The notes: generated from the sequence alone by a model not told the origin. 64,000 bases of DNA from Anthostomella pinea (GCA_963556695.1 CAUWAG010000019.1:496001-560000); one strand, 5' to 3'. Shown: positions 45,341 through 56,921, counted from the stretch's first letter. A program made the numbers and translations.

Positions 45341-46496
45341 TCTTGCTTGCAAGAACGCGATGACGATCAAGGAATTCCTCAAAGCATATCTGTCAACGCC
45401 GGCGTGATTGATAACCTACATTGAGCCGTGATATGGACAATTGGCATAGAGCTGAATTGATGGTCGGGTGATGGACAGAGAGTGCGTCCCGGGGCAGAGT
45501 GCACGCAGGGAAGGAAACAGGAAGCAAGTTGATTTGCACGCGCACGGACCAACACGCACGCAATCTCCCCCAACGAATGCTCCTTCCTCCCTTTCCGGAG
45601 TTTGCACCTCCTTCTCCTGCCCCCTTGGTTCCATTAGTCGCTCTTACAGAGACACATCAATAAATGAAATCTTGACCTCAGAACACATTGTCGGGCGCTT
45701 GATTAGCTAAAGGGTCTGTTGCATTGTTCTTCCGAAGGGAACAGTACCTTATGTATTCCAGGCAGCTCGGGCCGACCGGGCGGGCAGTTGGACCCGATTT
45801 TCCCTCCGTCTGATATCTGCCGGCGGTCATCTGACTGCGGTCCGAATCATGGTTCGTGGGCACATTTGGTCGTACGAAGCCTCAACTCGACCGCAATCCT
45901 ACCAATGCGCCTCGACATTCAGGTGATGCTTCTGATGTACTAGGTGTAACCGAGAAACTGGCCTCTGTCGACACGAGGAGCAGCTGTGGTATACAGTTGC
46001 GCGCTTGCGCCTTGTCTACACGGGCAATTGTCCCAGAGCTCATAGGAAACCGATGTATAGCTGGGGCGCTGTACTGATTCCAACGCGCTGGACTTCCACA
46101 GCTTGCGCAATGTGGCTGACATTGGTGGTGCTTCTGATGCTAGGGCGGCATGGTTGATGATTGGGGCCACCACTATTGTTGTTGACGCGCTGCGAAAATG
46201 AAGCCTTGTCGTGCTTGCTTTTTCGCGTTCTCTTCTGGCTTGGCGGAAGCAGAGACCCTGTGCATAGATGGCTTGGGAACCGCGTCCAGCGGCATGTAAG
46301 TCAATGTTGATTGATGGTGGCATCAAGACATTCCTGGCGGTTGATCGCATAGTCTCTCATCAGCGCCATTCCGGGCATTACTTAAATGTCACTGTCCTCA
46401 ACAAGTTGGAGGGACATTGCTGTGGTTACTCTTTTGGCTGTCTTCTGTGCACTTGAACGCCTCTCCTGCTTCTCTTGCCTCTCCATTGTCGCGAGA
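45341..46496. other. Intergenic / divergent promoter region
   Basis: Between the 5' ends of the Zip2-like gene and the MARVEL-like gene. No gene supported. Confidence 0.5.
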
Positions 46497-47147
46497 ATGG
46501 CTTTACGGGGTCTTATTGCCCGCGGAGTCCCCGCCACTCCCAAGTTCCTGATCTACGTCAAGGGAGCAATTATTCTGCTCTCTATTATCATTCTGGCGCT
46601 AGCTGCGTACGCGATATCGCTCTATAGCGATGGTTCTTATCAGTACTCGACCGGTATGCCAGGCTTTTTGATCTTCCTCGTAAGCTACTCCAGGGACCGC
46701 AAATCGCTACTGGTGAGACATGGTATCTAACATTGACAGGCAATTCTATCACGGCTTGTCTACGGTATTTCCGCTGCAATCGAGCTCAAGGCACCTAGGT
46801 TCTACTACCGTATCGTCGTACTTGTGGCCTACTTCCTGACCACCGTCTTCTGGCTGGCAGGCTGGGCCTGGGCCGCATCCTGGGCTGCATATATCCTCTC
46901 TTTCAACAGCGCCTATCCGGAAGGCGTCCAATAGGGACATTGGAAGACCTTCGGGTCGGTTATGGGAGCGTGTGCTGGCCTCGGGGCTCTGGTGTGGATT
47001 CCGTCCATTGTCATACTCGGTTACTTCTGCCGCGCCTGCTTGCGGACGCCGGCCACATCGAACGACGTCGAGCTCGGTACAGCTCACAAGCAACCGGGAT
47101 CTCCCTATAAGGCCACATCTGCGCAGGGGGAAAGCTATGCCGAATAA
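46497..47147 (+). pseudogene. MARVEL-like four-helix membrane protein with an in-frame TAG
   Basis: Exon 1 is 46497-46679 and the intron is 46680-46739 (GTAAGC...GACAG, 60 nt). Exon 2 reads AILSRLVYGISAAIELKAP and is open to a TAG at 46932-46934. In the same frame it continues open (GHWKTFGSVMGACAGLGAL) to the TAA at 47145-47147. Four hydrophobic segments are seen: IILLSIIILALAAYAISLY, a second around LIFLVAILSRLVYGIS, a third around VVLVAYFLTTVFWLAGWAW, and the fourth only after the TAG. This is the layout of fungal MARVEL-domain proteins, which associate with membrane microdomains. The TAG cuts off the fourth helix, so the gene is most likely inactivated, unless the stop is read through or is a sequence error. 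Confidence 0.65.
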
Positions 47148-48038
47148 CCGCTCTATGGCGGTCAGCCATCCGTAGCTACACCAGCAACGCGTCTCTGATC
47201 ACAGCACCAGGCAAAGGCTTCACCATCAGACCTGACCCAGACACTCAGTGCATTGCGCAACAGGCTATGACGAGGAGTGGTCTGATGGGGCAAGCAGGGA
47301 AGTTGGGGTGCTGTCACCTATGATGGTATGGACTCGAAGGATCTGAGAACACGGTGCCGATGCCCTGCATTATGACTACAACCTCTCATCGACATCCCAT
47401 ATCTATCAGAGCTCGTGCTACCACTGCTACCTAGTTGTTTCTCTAGCAATGAATGAAAACATCCTAGTTGCTTGCTCAGCCTGTGTACATGGTGACATGC
47501 CCCCCTCACGAATACATCGTCACGCCTCTACCCACCACAAATAACCTCAAGCATATAATATCCAGTGTCGTAGCCTTGTCATAGCTACCTGACAAACATC
47601 GATGACGGGATCTGGAAACTGCCCCGGTGACTTGTGAGAATCCCATCCTGACAGCGCTCGAACGGTCCCCCTGAGCCATAGTCGATTCGCCAGTTGGCAA
47701 ACCATCGTGACTACTGCTTTGATACCGGATGTTGCTACTCGTGTCATATCTACCTTGCTCGAAAGCTCGGTGAGACTTCAATTCACGCTCAAACAACCGC
47801 ACCGTCCGCATTTCAGATCATTGGGTAGGGGGCACGGACAAAGACTTCCTCAGACGCCACCCGAGGCAGAGAACATCACTAGATAGTGAATCAACGAGCA
47901 TATTTGCTTCTTTGACTAGACAAACTGTGGATACGGGATCCATTGAGTACGACGTCCGCATCTTTCACGTTCAGGGGTATCTACAAGCACACCACCGCCA
48001 TCTCCACCCACGCAGCTGCTGTGAACCCTCGGGAAACA
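47148..48038. other. Intergenic
   Basis: No gene supported. Confidence 0.45.
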
Positions 48039-48540
48039 CCATGACTTGGAGGCAATATAGAATCGGTTAATTTTACTCTTTCTAGCCTCATAGGGGTGCG
48101 ATTTCGGACACGGAAACTGGTGGTGGGACTCTCTGACGAGGTCTGTGGACCGAGAAAATGGGGGCGGTATCCAGGAGTGTCACAACGCCCACCTCGGCCA
48201 CGCCGGCTGCCCAAACCATCAGGAATCATCATGACTTGGAAGCAATATAGAATCGGTTAATACTATTCTATTTAGACGTAAAGTGGTGCGATTTCGCACA
48301 CTAAAACTGGTGCTGAAAGTCTCTGACGAGGTCGGTGGGCTGAGAAAATTGCTGGGGTATGCTTTGTCCACGCTCAGAGGATTATCCAGGAGCGTCACAA
48401 CGCCCACCTTGGCCACACCAGCTGCCCCAAACCATTAGGAATCATTATGGCTTGTGATCTGTCTGATATTACGCCTAAAACTGGTGTGATTTCGGACACG
48501 GCAAAGGCCCATGACAGCCCCTGACGGTATCCTAGGATGA
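48039..48540 (+). repeat. About 195-bp degenerate tandem repeat, 2.5 units
   Basis: Units start near 48041 and 48232 with a partial one near 48446. Shared words: ATGACTTGGAGGCAATATAG, AATCGGTTAAT, GGTGCGATTTCGGACAC, TCTCTGACGAGGTC and CAGGAGTGTCACAACGCCC. Copies differ by many substitutions and one insertion (TATGCTTTGTCCACG). Confidence 0.75.
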
Positions 48541-49315
48541 GTTGTTCCAATGGGAAGCCCTGGGTTGAGGGGACAACTCAGAACAAGCCGTTTGTATTCA
48601 CGCTCGCCGCAAGACTGACACAAACACTCTACTGACGTCCCATAACTCATCACAGTAATTGCCTTCTCGATCGCCGAGATTTTGTCACCTTGAGCATGGT
48701 CGAGTCTAGGAAATTGACTCGTTCGAATATAAAAGGGCGGTTTCCCCCTCTAGATCTAACTCTTGAATCTATCCATCCTCCACTCGAAAACACCAAAGAC
48801 AGAGATGATCATCGAGCAGACAGCCGCTATCTAGCTTCATAACGGGCTTCTCAGAAGCATCCCTCGGCGATTCCCTTTCTTCTTGATGCTTGCCCTCCTC
48901 GGATCGTCACCCGCGCTGCCTTCGCGTCCTGCCTCGGCCTGTCGACCATCGCGGCCAACACCACCCACCAGGACGCCCACGCTCACGATCCGGCAAGTCG
49001 ACGCTGCCACAGCCCAATCTGCTCCTGATCTTCATCATCTCCCCTGTCTCCGTTGAGGTCTACCAGCTTTTCTCAACTGGCTCGACTACAGTGCTGGCAC
49101 TGCGACCTGTAGACCCCAATCCAGAGCTATACAGCTCTGACCCACCCACCCCCTATCCATGACAAGCTTCTGACTCGGCAGCAGTGTCCTCGAGGACAGT
49201 CACTCATTTGGCCCCTACGGCATCACACTCGTTCACACCTTTCCTTTGTCTCTTTCTAACATGATACCCACGCAGCTGGCCTGCCTGCCCTCTCTTGAAT
49301 ACATAATGCCTAATG
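48541..49315. other. Possible promoter and 5' part of a plus-strand gene
   Basis: After the TATA-like word at 48728, a leader and two early ATGs follow (48804, with a ten-codon frame, and 48886, with 57 codons: MLALLGSSPALPSRP). I cannot connect these to downstream exons in one frame. Confidence 0.3.
48728..48735 (+). promoter_or_regulatory. TATA-box-like element
   Basis: TATAAAAG about 75 bp before the first ATG at 48804, in an otherwise C/T-rich leader. This is a good core promoter match by sequence only. Confidence 0.4.
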
Positions 49316-50150
49316 TAATGAGGTATGCCTCCCTACCCCTTTGCCCTTCCTGCCTGGTGATGCTCACACGCAGCCAGTCCATGCAACATACACTCCCTCA
49401 GCCTCGACGGCATCACACTCATTTGAACCTTCCCTTCGTCTTGTTCAACGACCATAGACAACGACCATAGACACGAAGACCACCGGCTGGCCTACATCAC
49501 CTCGAACATATTCCTAAGCCATACACCTTACTCGTACACCTAATCCATACACTTAATCCATACTCCTAATCCATACTCCTCATATGTGTTCCTAATCTAA
49601 TGAGGTATGTCTTCTCACCTTCCGCCTTGCCTCGTGTCCCTAACAGGCGCCCAGTCCATGCGACACACTCTTCGTCAATCTCGACGGCTTCACACTCGTT
49701 TGAACCTTCCATTTGTCTTGTTCCACCAACATGGACACGAAGACCACCGGCTGGCCTCTCCCACCTCGAATCTATTCCTAATCCATATTCATAATCCATA
49801 TTCCCTATTCCTAATCGATACTCCTAATCGATATTCCTAATCTAATGAGGTTTGTCCTCCCACCCTCTGCCCTTCCTCGTGTCTCTGACCAGCGACAAGT
49901 CCTTGCGACACACTTTCCGTGAATCGCGACGGGAACACACTCCTTTCGAAATTCCCCCTTGATCTTCAACTGTGGAGACAGCGGCGCTGGCGCCACTCTC
50001 ATGATTCGAATAACGCCTAATGAGGTACTGTTCTTGACCGCCCTTCCCTCACCACTCATCTCTAACCAATCCTCGACCAGTCCTGACGACACGATTTCAC
50101 TTAGCCCCTGCGGCACCGCACATACACTCATCCCCTACGGCACTACACTC
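49316..50150 (+). repeat. Degenerate tandem repeat whose units look like exon plus intron
   Basis: Four units start at AATGAG-GTATG-type words near 49316, 49600, 49845 and 50019. Each begins with a donor-like AATGAGGTATGT (or GTTTGT, GTACTG), followed by a pyrimidine-rich stretch, an acceptor-like ACGCAG/AACAG/ACCAG, then CAGTCCATGCGACACAC and a shared CGACGGCATCACACTCG block. The spacing shrinks from about 282 to 245 to 175 bp. Reading frames are broken in most units. Confidence 0.6.
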
Positions 50151-50647
50151 GTTTCCAACCGGTTTACCCTGGCGGTAGGACCAACAATAATGTGTAATCC
50201 TAATTGGCTACGCGCTCTGGGGCTTATGAGCCCCAGATGGTTCATGAGCCTCTGGAAGGTCATGACTGAACGTAAGTACCAAGCCCTTCCTGCTCTGGAC
50301 AACTCACTCCCCATGACTCATAAGCGACGCTGACTTGCCACCGCTCTTCCACCAGCACCCCGAGCACAGCAACACAGCGCAGTTGCCGATACTCGTCTGG
50401 GTCCAACCCGCCAACCACCTCCCCGTCACAGAGGTGGACCCTTTGGGCCCAGACGAGTAAAAGTTGCAAAGAAGACCCCAGCCCAACCTGGCAACCCGAC
50501 CGGCTCGACCGAGTGACCATTGACAGCTCGAAGGAAGTCAAGCCAGTGGCGGTACCATGCTGTGTAAGTCGTCGACCGGTCGCCCGCCCGACCTCTTCCA
50601 ACACCACCACTAACACAGGAACAGTCGAGTCCCCAGTATCAAACACC

Positions 50648-51437
50648 ATGTGCCATCTGATCCACGAAGCCTTCCTTCATGCCTGCAATCACACAGTCCG
50701 CACCCTCGAGCACTACTTCCAGAACGTCGAGAGCCAGCGATGGTCCCCCCACGCCGACGACCCCGGGTGTCAATTGTGCGAAGGCCGCCAAGGTAAGCGA
50801 ACAGATCCCATTGCTATGCTGATCATACGAAACCACTACCTATTCCTGCCCATGCCCATGCCCATGTATTTCCCCCCTCTATAACCCTTCCCGAATAAGT
50901 CAAACCATTCCTGAACACCATGCTAACATAACCCAATGAAATACAGACTCAACCGAAACATCCCCCGACCAGACGCAACCCCCTCCCAACCAGATGGTCC
51001 AGACCCGTACCCTGCCACGACCGACACAATGGGCGGCAGGCTATGGAACCTCCCCCATCAGCGACAAATCCGAGGAGACCTCTCTCTTCATCGAGGAGGC
51101 CGAGGAGGATGTGAAGGACGAGAAGATCGAGGAGGACGAGCTGGAGGCTGGGGATGATGATGACGATGACTACTCTGAATGGTGTTCATCGCCCAAGTCA
51201 CCTTCATCGATCGTCCGCGCCGCCCAGCAAATCCAGTCCGAAGCCCTCTTCAGGTGTGGCCGTGGCCAACTCGCCAAAGCGCGCGGGTATCGACCGCGCA
51301 AAGCCGGAGAAGTCTTGGGACCAGCTCGCCAGGGACATGCAGCGCACTATGGGAAACCAGGCCAAGCGAACATACAGCGGCACAATCACGTCTGGCGCGA
51401 CGACCTCTTTCGCTTCCGATCGGCGGGCTTCAAATGA
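50648..51437 (+). CDS. Unrecognised acidic protein, two exons
   Basis: Exon 1 is 50648-50792 (MCHLIHEAFLHACNHTVRT, with CQLCEGRQ) and the intron is 50793-50946 (GTAAGC...TACAG). Exon 2 is 50947-51437; the total is 211 residues. The middle is very acidic (LEAGDDDDDDYSEW). After about residue 150 a +1 frame reads better (GVAVANSPKRAGIDR, then a KSWDQLARDMQRTMG stretch), suggesting a one-base frameshift near 51248. An earlier exon ending at a GTAAGT donor near 50560 is possible. The two His and two Cys in exon 1 could bind zinc. No family was recognised. Its end overlaps the end of the bZIP-like gene on the other strand. Confidence 0.45.
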
Positions 51438-53143
51438 TAGTCTGGCTCAAACCCAGCATCGTCATCCTCGCCCAGATCGACCTCGTCGTCGCCCTGCTGC
51501 TCGAGTCCCCGGGCGATTATCGTGTCCGCGAATCCCCCCGATATGCCCGTGTTCGTCCAGCCCGACCGGTATCCCGATCCTCGATCCTGGCCCTGTCCGT
51601 GCTGTTGGTGTGGGTGTGAGAAGGAGGACTGCGGCACCGCCCTGCTGCTACTTGTCGGCAACTCCGACTCCGGGTAGGCAGACCAGCCCTGGTAGTTTCC
51701 GCCGAAGTTTCCCGCGGAGCTGCCGTTGGGGTACATGGTGAAGTCCCTGTCGAAGTTCGGTTCCGGTACACCGCTGCGATCACTGCCAACACTACCGCTG
51801 ACCCCCGCGCCATGGTCGTCCTGCATGCCGAAGTTCTGAGCCGGCACACCGCTTCCCACGCCGCTGCTGCCACTCGCGCCCTGCCCGTTCTGCCTGCCGA
51901 AGTTCTGAGCCGGCACACCACCGCCGCCGCTGCCACTCGTGCCCTGCCAGTCCATGCCGTCCAGGTCCTGTCCCTGAGCCGACTCGCCGCCCGTCCCGAA
52001 GTCGAATGCGTCGAGGTCAGGGTCCGGCACGCCATTGTTGTCGCCGCCTTTCGACGCGGCCTTCAGCATGGCCCGCCAATCCCAATCTATCGGGGGCAGC
52101 AAGCCATCGGTCCTGACCATGCCTTCGCCGGTGCTGCGGGGGTCATTGACGCTCTGACTCTCCACATTCTGGGTCGGGAACGTCAGGCCACCTGAGGCAG
52201 AAGCGAGACCGGTGCTGCGGGTCGAGGGTGCGGGCTGTGTGGTTGCAGCCCTGGTGGTGGGTTTCGTGGATGAGGTGGCACATGGTGTTTGCTGGTGTTG
52301 GGCCTCGAGGGCTGTCCGACCCTGGCCGGTACCCTCGCCATGGTACCCATCGCTCCAGGCCGACTTGTCTCTTACCCAGCCCTGTGGTGTGTAGGTGCTG
52401 CCAGCGTCTCCGTTGGCCTGCGACCCGGAACTGCCCTGAGCGCCGAATTGAGAAGCAGCCGGGTTCGCCGCAGCATACTGGTTCGAGGCCGCAGAAGGGT
52501 TTGAGGCGGCGGCGTAGTTCAAGGCAGGCTCAGCAGACGGGCCACCGACGTCCCCGACGGGGATCATGGTGTGCTCCTCCAGGAGCTGCATCCCCTGCAG
52601 CGCCCGGAGCTTGTTCATCTCCCGCCTCAGCCCATGGTTCTCGGCGCGCAGGCCCTGGGTCTCCTGCACAAGGGTGGACGGTTTGGCGCCCCCGATCCTC
52701 AGCGCACGGTTCATGGTCGCCAGCTCGTTGTTCTGGCGCTTGAGGATTCGGATCTCGTGCTCCTGGTCCTCGATCAGCTTGGCCTTGCGCTCGCGGCTGA
52801 TCCGTGCCGAGTAGTTGTTCTTGGCCCGCATGAAGAACTTGCGCTCCTCGGCCACCAGCATGTTGTGCGCGTTGTGGCGCTCCATCTCCTCCCGGGTCAT
52901 GTCGCTTGTCAGCTGCGTCATGACGAACGGCGGACCGTACTTGCACACCGGCAGCCCCTCGCCGTACTTGGACACCTTCTTGGGCTGGGGCTGGGCCGGC
53001 TTCTTCGGTACTTGCTTCGGCGCCTGTGCCTGTGCCACGGCCTTGCCCTTGCCCTTGCCCTTGCCCTTGCCCTTGCCCAAGTTGTTTATGTTGTTCCGGT
53101 TCGGGCCCGCGACGGAAGGGTTGAACGAGGAGGAGCTGGCCAT
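51386..53143 (-). CDS. bZIP-like transcription factor
   Basis: Intronless, 585 residues, ATG at 53143. An N-terminal (Gly-Lys)n run is followed by a basic region RAKNNYSARISRERK, which has the N-x7-R spacing of bZIP DNA-binding helices. A heptad-like stretch follows (LIEDQEHEIRILKRQNNEL), weak as a leucine zipper. The rest is low-complexity: Ala/Ser/Gln-rich, then two copies of a SGVPAQNFG-type repeat (about residues 405-450), then Gly/Ser-rich, with a basic KRKRSSRQT end. It is probably a nuclear DNA-binding regulator, but the poor zipper makes dimerisation uncertain. An open frame rich in Gln/Thr/Asn extends about 70 codons upstream of the ATG without another Met. Target genes unknown. Confidence 0.6.
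   Translation of the reverse strand: MASSSSFNPSVAGPNRNNINNLGKGKGKGKGKGKAVAQAQAPKQVPKKPAQPQPKKVSKYGEGLPVCKYGPPFVMTQLTSDMTREEMERHNAHNMLVAEERKFFMRAKNNYSARISRERKAKLIEDQEHEIRILKRQNNELATMNRALRIGGAKPSTLVQETQGLRAENHGLRREMNKLRALQGMQLLEEHTMIPVGDVGGPSAEPALNYAAASNPSAASNQYAAANPAASQFGAQGSSGSQANGDAGSTYTPQGWVRDKSAWSDGYHGEGTGQGRTALEAQHQQTPCATSSTKPTTRAATTQPAPSTRSTGLASASGGLTFPTQNVESQSVNDPRSTGEGMVRTDGLLPPIDWDWRAMLKAASKGGDNNGVPDPDLDAFDFGTGGESAQGQDLDGMDWQGTSGSGGGGVPAQNFGRQNGQGASGSSGVGSGVPAQNFGMQDDHGAGVSGSVGSDRSGVPEPNFDRDFTMYPNGSSAGNFGGNYQGWSAYPESELPTSSSRAVPQSSFSHPHQQHGQGQDRGSGYRSGWTNTGISGGFADTIIARGLEQQGDDEVDLGEDDDAGFEPDYHLKPADRKRKRSSRQT
53041..53078 (-). repeat. 6-bp microsatellite coding for Gly-Lys
   Basis: Six tandem copies of CTTGCC (GGCAAG on the coding strand) inside the bZIP-like gene. 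Confidence 0.9.
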
Positions 53144-53692
53144 GGCTCCGATGGTGAGGGCGCTTGTGGGGTTGTTGTTGGTGGTGGCGGGTTGGTAGAG
53201 GTTGGTGGGCAGAGAGTAGTCGTCTTCCTCTGCTTGCCCACCGGGGAAGAGGCTAGGCTGCGTGTACTCGTTTGCAGCCTGGTTGTTGCCCTGGCTGTTG
53301 CCCTGGCTGTTGCGGGGGGTCTTCTTGCCGCTGGTTGTGTTGTTGTGTGCGGAATCCGTTACGATAGCGTAATCGTAGTCGTAATGGGATATTACTCTTT
53401 GGAGGTGTGAGGTAACGGACGTGAAGTGAGTTGACTGGACTGCTAACGAAGTAAACTGTCCGGGTTGGTAGGCAACGAAGTGAGCTGTCTCGGTTGATAT
53501 TGAGGAGAGCTGTGTGGGTTGATAGCTGTGTGAGCTGGGTGGGTTGGTAAAGATGGTGTATTGTGTTGGTTGATAACTGAGTGAACTGTGTGGGTTGGCT
53601 GGTAAAGCTGTGGTATTGTGTTTGGTGAGCTGTCTGGTGTCTGGGTTGATGAGGAAGTGATGTTGGAGGATATTCGAGGAGTTCTCAGGCAG
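53144..53692 (-). other. Long leader of the bZIP-like gene with CAACC-type repeats
   Basis: On the minus strand, words such as TATCAACCCACACAGCTCAC recur with variation at about 53460-53630 between the TATA-like element and the ATG. Frames coding YQPTQ-like peptides are present but lack an ATG. It is probably a roughly 550-nt untranslated leader, possibly with an unrecognised intron. Confidence 0.4.
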
Positions 53693-53700
53693 TATTTATA
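53693..53700 (-). promoter_or_regulatory. TATA-box-like element
   Basis: TATAAATA on the minus strand, about 550 bp upstream of the bZIP-like ATG. Confidence 0.35.
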
Positions 53701-55114
53701 GTCGTTCTGGCTCAGTATTCACCTGCGTATTCGAGTACTTGCCGTGATACTGAACAGTGAGGTGGTATAGCAGATCACCAGACGATTTGCGTGATTATCA
53801 TAGAGAGCAGGACCGTGTGTGCCATTATTCAGGGGTAATACTTGCACTGGACTGATTGACAGAACATTCCCCAAACACGAGCTTTCCTGGCTTTGGACGA
53901 TGGCCCGACTGCAATAGACTATCGCAGACTTCAGTTACAGGCGGGTATGCCAGACTCGCTGTGGTCTGCTGGTCCCGAACCGACACTAGACATCAGATGC
54001 CCGAACCTATCCCGGAGCCGCAAGCCGGCCACGATGGGGCACAAGGTACCTTGCAACAATGACAGGCCCTCGGCCATGTGAATGTCCAATGTTTGCTCCG
54101 GAAACTCACCGACCATCTCGACCGGAGCAACTGACCTGATATTCCCCGTTGTCCCTGAAGACCTTACGTAAATTGGCACACAGTGGCGAAATCAAGTGAT
54201 TCAGTGAAGCGTCTCGTGCGTACTTTCGCAGCCATACTGTTACTCTTCAGAAGTGTGGAGACCTCCTCAATGCCTGCTCCCCCCTTTCCTGTGCCCAAAC
54301 AACAGAAACAGGCACAGTCACCTTGCCTGCAACTGATCTCTTGTGCCACAAGTGGAGTATCATGACTGTAAACCCTCTGACAGCAGGAAGGAGATCACCA
54401 CAGTACTCGGGTGTACTTTGAAATCTCAAGGAATGAATCGTCCACTGTCTTTACACTGTACGGGCCCTACTGGGTGTGCTGCATTGGTGTGCTGCATTGA
54501 AGCTTATAGCTCGGATGGCAGGCACACTGGGTTAGCTGTGTCCAGGGACAAACAACTGCCTAGGTATCCATACTGATCTCTGGCGATAGACTACCCCTAG
54601 AGCAGCTCGAGTCACCAGGGATGGCGGGCAATGTCTTAAACTCTTCTATGTGAACAATGGAAGGTACGTGGATGCCCCTCTTCCGGCTACTGATATGTGA
54701 CTCGCAAGATTGCCCGGTTCGCTTGTTGAAACTTTGCGGGCAGTAATCCAACATGATTATTAAACCGTGTGCAGTCACGTTTGCTGAGTGTTCTCGAACG
54801 TATCTGAACCAATGATCATTCGTGCATGTGTTCTGGCATGCTGCCAGGGTGACACTGGGTTTCTGTCTTGGACCTGAGAAATAATCAAGTAAGTTCAATG
54901 ACCAGCAAGATGCTCATGGTCGGTAGAGCTATCAAGGGGTGATATCGCCCTCGCTGCTTGACCTCGAATGCTAATGTGGGCAGTTTCGACCCTCAGTCAC
55001 TATTTCGACGCGAAACGTGACAGATGGCACGCAAGCCACAGTGGCTTTTAAAGAGGTGGCAGTGCACCAGCAAGGCATTTAACCGTTTTAATATGCTATA
55101 ACATTCTAGCAGTA
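53701..55114. other. Intergenic
   Basis: No gene supported up to the left end of transposon C. Confidence 0.45.
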
Positions 55115-55165
55115 ACGTGGATGACAAGCGAGCGGCAATTACAAGCGAACGGCAACTTTTCACCA
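55115..55165 (+). repeat. Left terminal inverted repeat of transposon C
   Basis: Matches the reverse complement of 56922-56972 with one C/T difference. Confidence 0.9.
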
Positions 55166-55212
55166 GCCACCTAACCTTTCAATCAAGGCTCCTAATTGAT
55201 CAACCAACAATA

Positions 55213-56866
55213 ATGGCATTGCGTTATAACGAATCAGACTTACAGCTTGCTGTCCAAACTAAGCGACGCGGCCCTCATATTACCATTGACAAGCTTTCTA
55301 AGACTTTCCATGTCCCATATAATACCTTGAAGGCTAGAATCGCCGGCCGACCATCATGACGCGATAGCATACCCAATACTTTGAAACTTACGGTTTCCGA
55401 AGAGAATGCCATTCTTTCCTTTATTCTTGACCTGGATGCACGAGCATTTCCACCCCGGCACAGTTATGTTGAAGATACGGCAAATCAATTGTTGGCAGCG
55501 CGTGGGGATAGATGCATTAGAAAGAACTGGACGCAGAACTTCATTAAACACACACCAGGCCTCCGGACGCGTTTTCATCGGAGGATGGACTACCAGAGGG
55601 TCTTGAACAAATATCCAGATGTGTATCGCGCGTGGTTTTGCCAAGTTGCGGCGGCAATCGCGAAACATGGTATCCAAGACGCGGATATTTATAACTTTGT
55701 GAGACTGGATTTATGATGGGTATTATTGGGTCCGGCATGGTCATTATAAGTGCAAAAAGACGTGATAGGCCTAGACAAGCTCAGCAAGGCAACAGGGAAT
55801 GGTCTACAGCAATTTCTGCTGTCAATGCTGATGGTTGGGTGGTCCCGCCGCTCATCATTCTACAGGGCAAAACCCACCTCGCGTCATGGTATTGCGACAC
55901 GACATTACCACGCAATTGGAAGGTGGCTGTGTCTGATAACGGTTGGACTAAGAATAAGATTGGGTTAGAATGGATTCAGCATTTCGACAAGTATACCAGA
56001 CCGCGTATGACTGCCAGTAAACGCCTCCTCATTCTAGATGGTCACAAAAGCCACTATTCCCAGATCTTTGAGGATTATTGCTAGAACAATAGCATTATTA
56101 CCCTTTGTATGCCTGCCTATTTGTCACACAGGCTCCAGCCTTTAGATGTCAGTTGTTTTAGCCCGCTCAAACGAGCGTATAGTCGCATGATTAAGGATCT
56201 CATCCGGCGTCATATAACCCACTTTTCGAAGAAGGACTTCCTTACAACATTTTGTAAAGCATACAACGCTGCTATGACGCCAGGAAATATTCAAGCAGGT
56301 TTCAGTGCCACTAGGCTTGTTCCTTTCAACCCAGAAATTGTCATTTTAAAGCTAGATGCTGTCGCTGTCGTACAAACACCGTCCCCAGACCCCAATCTGC
56401 CACCCACTACTTGGACTTCAAAGACGCCTATCACCATCAACGAAGCGGTAAACCAGTCGGTTTATATCCGAAATTGAGTCAGAAACCACTAGAAAAGCTC
56501 ATCTATATCAATAGTTGATGCGTTGAGCGCATTTTCAAAGGCTATATACGGTCTTATGCACAAGGTCGCTTTGGTTGATTCCCGGGTCCGCGAGCTAGAG
56601 GAGGCCAATCACCTACTAAGTAAACGCAAGAGGACATAAAACAAACGTCTAGTGAAAAGAGGAGTACTTCTGTTGAAAATGCAGTAGGTCTCCAGACTGT
56701 AAAGGATGGTGATGAGCTGGCAAGACAGGAAATGCGTGAAGGTAGTCGTTGTCCGAGGAGGGCGGCAGCGCGTGAGCAACGTTGTGACGTTTGCGGCAAC
56801 ACTGGCCATAATGCGCGAACTTGTACAATAAAGATAGAAACATCTGAAGAAGAAGAATCCAATTGA
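55213..56866 (+). pseudogene. Pogo-type DDE transposase of element C with CCHC knuckle, broken
   Basis: The ATG at 55213 opens MALRYNESDLQLAVQ (psq helix-turn-helix). It is followed by LTVSEENAILSFILDLDARAF-type and RKNWTQNFIKHTPGL Tc5-type DNA-binding blocks, then the DDE domain (VVPPLIILQGKTHLASWY; LLILDGHKSHYSQ; HRLQPLDVSCFSPLKRAYS). Lesions: TGA at 55357-55359; a 2-bp loss near 55697 that removes the first catalytic Asp (the expected NFDETGF reads NFVRLDL); TAG at 56082-56084; further stops after 56475. Near the end, at 56783-56824, a CCHC zinc knuckle CDVCGNTGHNARTC is readable in another frame. Confidence 0.8.
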
Positions 56867-56921
56867 TTAGATTGAATTAAATGCGTTGTGGTCGAGTTAT
56901 TTGACATATTGCTTGAAAGGT

